Shown here: positions 62,116 through 64,000 of the stretch, one piece after another
How the letters are laid out: the number at the start of each line of letters is the position of its first letter
Numbering within the stretch: position 1 is the stretch's first letter
Source: Psychrosphaera ytuae
GTDB taxonomy: Bacteria; Pseudomonadota; Gammaproteobacteria; Enterobacterales; Alteromonadaceae
NCBI RefSeq assembly: GCF_017638545.1
Contig: NZ_CP072110.1
Span: 2,666,001-2,730,000, forward strand
DNA length: 64,000 nt
Reading direction: 5' to 3'
Program-made: the position numbers and the translations under genes
Notes under the pieces: generated by a model
What the model saw: only the letters and a program-made list of their open reading frames with translations
What the model was told of the DNA's origin: nothing
Database searches by the model: none

Positions 62116-62439
62116 TTAAGGACGAATTCCGGAACAAAACTCCGGATACCGACCGTAACCCTGAAGATACGAGATGCAAGAGGCCATTTCATTTTGCAGT
62201 TTTTCGCTCGTGCGAATTTCGGTTGAGCTCCAAAAAGTAATTTGATGCAACAAATACCAAAACGCCTGTTCTAACTTGGTTAGTGGGGCGTTTTTAGCGT
62301 TAAGTTGTGACCACTCCTCTAACGTATCCCAACAGTACAAATCAACCTCTGTGTCTTGAATCTCTCCATCCAATAATGCGTGTGCATAATGACTTAGTTG
62401 ATTCGCTTTGTTGTGGATAAATCGTTGTGCGTTTACCAC
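62116..62439 (-). CDS. Small cytosolic orphan protein between cyclophilin and ampG
   Basis: A 107-residue protein, acidic and Trp/Tyr-rich, predicted helical, with no signal peptide or membrane helix: 'HNKANQLSHYAHALLDGEIQ', 'TKLEQAFWYLLHQITFWS', ending 'YPEFCSGIRP'. I recall similar small conserved proteins in this spot in Alteromonadales but have no function to give. It lies 63 bases upstream of ampG on the same strand and may share its transcript. Confidence 0.72.
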   Translation of the reverse strand: MVNAQRFIHNKANQLSHYAHALLDGEIQDTEVDLYCWDTLEEWSQLNAKNAPLTKLEQAFWYLLHQITFWSSTEIRTSEKLQNEMASCISYLQGYGRYPEFCSGIRP

Positions 62440-62532
62440 TTTATCCCCCTATATTTGTTATTTGTATTATTAAAGGGTACGCCCTTAGTAAAAATACAAC
62501 TGTTTACTAAGTAAACTCAGTATAGGCACAAA

Positions 62533-63147
62533 TTATGATTCGGGCAAAATTTCGACAGAAATAATTTTGATTTGTTTTTTCGGAAAGGTAGGCCAGCCAT
62601 GTTCTTCAGAGTAGTCACTGTCAATTTGTTGCGCTTTTTCAAGGACCTCCTCTCCTTCAAAAATATAACCAAAAACCGTATAGCCCCAATTTCGGCCTGG
62701 ATTTAAACTATCGTTATCCACAAGGTTGAAAAAAAACTGGCTGGTGGCAGTGTGTGGGCTGAGTTGACGGGCCATGGCTATGGTTCCTTGGTCGTTTTTT
62801 AAACCGTTGCCAGACTCATTGATGATTTGATCAAATTCTTTGATTGATTCCATTTCGTCGGTGTATCCACCGCCCTGTAGGACAAACTCTGGCTCTAGGC
62901 GGTGAAAGATGGTGTTGTCGTATCGCTTTGCTTCAACATAACTTAAAAAGTTATCCACAGTAACCGGAGCGCGACTTCGATCCAATTCGATGATCATGCT
63001 GCCTAGGTTTGTCTCCATTTTTATTCTAGGAAACAGGTTGTCAGGCTGAATATACTCTCCACGCCCCTTGTTTTCAGCGAAAGAGCAGAAGGCCGTCATC
63101 ATAATCACTAGGGATAAAACAACTTTTATATACTTAATCAAACTCAA
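62533..63147 (-). CDS. Periplasmic cyclophilin-type peptidyl-prolyl isomerase
   Basis: A 204-residue protein with a signal peptide (about 1-24, ending 'AFCSFAEN') and a cyclophilin domain (about 40-200). Active-site segments are 'YDNTIFHRLEPEFVLQGGGY', 'GTIAMARQLSPHTATSQFFF' and 'WGYTVFGYIFEGEEVL'; the FHR arginine and SQFF are intact. It should catalyse proline isomerisation during periplasmic folding (PpiA-like). It lies 27 bases after the YajG-like gene. Confidence 0.92.
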   Translation of the reverse strand: MSLIKYIKVVLSLVIMMTAFCSFAENKGRGEYIQPDNLFPRIKMETNLGSMIIELDRSRAPVTVDNFLSYVEAKRYDNTIFHRLEPEFVLQGGGYTDEMESIKEFDQIINESGNGLKNDQGTIAMARQLSPHTATSQFFFNLVDNDSLNPGRNWGYTVFGYIFEGEEVLEKAQQIDSDYSEEHGWPTFPKKQIKIISVEILPES

Positions 63148-63174
63148 TACCTCTTAACACAATTACTTTATTGA

Positions 63175-63708
63175 TTATTGGCTTAATGCTTTTTGAAACT
63201 CAGGGTCACTTAGTGTACGAGCTAATAAAGTTTTCACCATACTATTAAGGTTATTGGTTACTTCTTCTTGCTCAAGCAACATTGGGCCAGTTTGATTAAT
63301 GCCAGTTTGGTAAGATTTAACCCAGCTAAAGTTCGGGTTTTCTAGCTTAACTTGCCATTCCATGATGGACTCTGCTTCGTAAGACATTGAGTATTGTTTT
63401 ACGTAAGAAGCGGCATTAATGATATTAAACGTCAGAGCCTTACGAGCATTAGGATTAGTTTTAATTGCTTTTTGTAACCAAGGTTTTAAGTAGGTTGCAA
63501 TATCTTCAACAACCATAGTGTAGTCACTATTAACTTTCGCAAGTGCTTTGTGGCTGCGAAGGTCGTTTACATTGATATTAGCTACGCTCATTAAAAGCTT
63601 AGGGGACACTTGTCCCGGGTTAAATTGGAACGGTTGCTCAAACTGATTGGCGCAACCAAATGTCAACATAGCTGCAACAAAGACGGTCGAAAGTTTTGAA
63701 ACTGACAT
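63175..63708 (-). CDS. YajG-like lipoprotein
   Basis: About 177 residues from ATG 63708, with GAG upstream; a GTG at 63720 is less likely. Lipoprotein signal 'AAMLTFGCANQ' is followed by a YajG-like domain with 'FNPGQVSPKLLMSVANINVN' and the C-terminal 'LLARTLSDPEFQKALSQ'. The E. coli yajG neighbour of ampG supports the assignment. Function unknown; outer-membrane attachment is inferred from the lipobox. Confidence 0.78.
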   Translation of the reverse strand: MSVSKLSTVFVAAMLTFGCANQFEQPFQFNPGQVSPKLLMSVANINVNDLRSHKALAKVNSDYTMVVEDIATYLKPWLQKAIKTNPNARKALTFNIINAASYVKQYSMSYEAESIMEWQVKLENPNFSWVKSYQTGINQTGPMLLEQEEVTNNLNSMVKTLLARTLSDPEFQKALSQ

Positions 63709-63733
63709 GTAAATTCTCACTATTAATTTAAAA

Positions 63734-64000
63734 TTAGGTTTTGCGCTTAATGCAGTGATAAAGAGTAAATTTATTGTTGTTGGCTATTACTCTAAATCCT
63801 CCAAACTGCTTCTTCAACATTCCTTGATAAGGTAAATGACGATTTGCCACTAAATAGAGTTCAGCACCGGGTTTTAACGTTTCTTTGGCGTGTTGGATCA
63901 TTTGTTCAGCAATGTGAGTTGTTACCGCTTGCTGTTGATGAAACGGTGGATTACACAAGATTAAGTCTGCGCTTTCTGGCTTTTGTTGAGTTAAGCAGTC
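63734..64000 (-). CDS. rlmG: 23S rRNA (guanine-1835 N2) methyltransferase RlmG, C-terminal part
   Basis: About 88 C-terminal residues, cut by the right edge. The SAM-dependent N2-methyltransferase motif IV is 'LILCNPPFHQQQAVTTHIAE', followed by 'ELYLVANRHLPYQGMLKKQF' and 'IANNNKFTLYHCIKRK'. These match RlmG more closely than the paralogue RsmC (NPPFHQQ, ANRHL.Y...LKK.FG, NNKF). RlmG methylates G1835 of 23S rRNA. The N-terminal half lies outside the window. Confidence 0.9.
   Translation of the reverse strand, partial: DCLTQQKPESADLILCNPPFHQQQAVTTHIAEQMIQHAKETLKPGAELYLVANRHLPYQGMLKKQFGGFRVIANNNKFTLYHCIKRKT

Overview
The window reads as a chromosomal segment of a marine gammaproteobacterium of the order Alteromonadales. 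It is moderately AT-rich and carries a Colwelliaceae/Pseudoalteromonadaceae-like mixture: long conserved gammaproteobacterial housekeeping blocks plus a region rich in secreted enzymes, TonB and porin functions. I am fairly sure of the order-level placement and unsure of the genus. No tRNA, rRNA, CRISPR array, insertion sequence or prophage was seen, and no gene-free stretch exceeds 300 bases.

Layout. 1-1328: 5' part of an Ig-repeat surface lipoprotein running off the left edge. 1342-5545: darP, pmbA, a CvfB-type RNA-binding protein and mgtE. 5670-13555 (minus): the canonical caxA-kdsD-kdsC-lptC-lptA-lptB-rpoN-hpf-ptsN-rapZ-ptsO run, joining Kdo synthesis, LPS export, sigma-54 and the nitrogen PTS. 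13795-18388 (plus): the divergent mlaFEDCB-ibaG-murA run (outer-membrane lipid asymmetry, BolA-like protein, first peptidoglycan step). 18490-21792: oxyR divergent from ahpC-ahpF (peroxide defence).

21961-22910: two small secreted orphan proteins. The first has a pentanucleotide microsatellite just after its best start codon. The second has a hexanucleotide microsatellite made of repeated Shine-Dalgarno motifs. This pair is the most novel-looking locus in the window.

22996-37280: conserved blocks degS, degQ, zapG, zapE, rplM-rpsI, petABC, sspAB, dolP-diaA-yraN-lpoA, rsmI and the RNase P RNA gene rnpB.

37405-62052: an accessory-flavoured region. It holds a 1840-residue calcium-repeat/beta-propeller lipoprotein, a TraB/GumN protein, a porin-like/PstS-like/diguanylate cyclase cassette, a cluster that looks suited to extracellular nucleic-acid use (S1/P1 nuclease, TonB-dependent receptor, alkaline phosphatase, uridine kinase), a PhnD-like protein with an unrecognised membrane protein, a DUF350-YgiB-YgiC-lipoprotein operon, a MATE exporter, a small XRE regulator and AmpG. 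62116-64000: a small orphan gene, a secreted cyclophilin, a YajG-like lipoprotein and the 3' end of rlmG, cut by the right edge.

Working logic: much of the window serves the envelope (Lpt, Mla, MurA, LpoA, DolP, DegS/DegQ, AmpG), which is typical of these conserved neighbourhoods. The accessory half adds nutrient capture and signalling. Start codons were re-chosen where a Shine-Dalgarno sequence or family length argued for it; these cases are stated in the entries.
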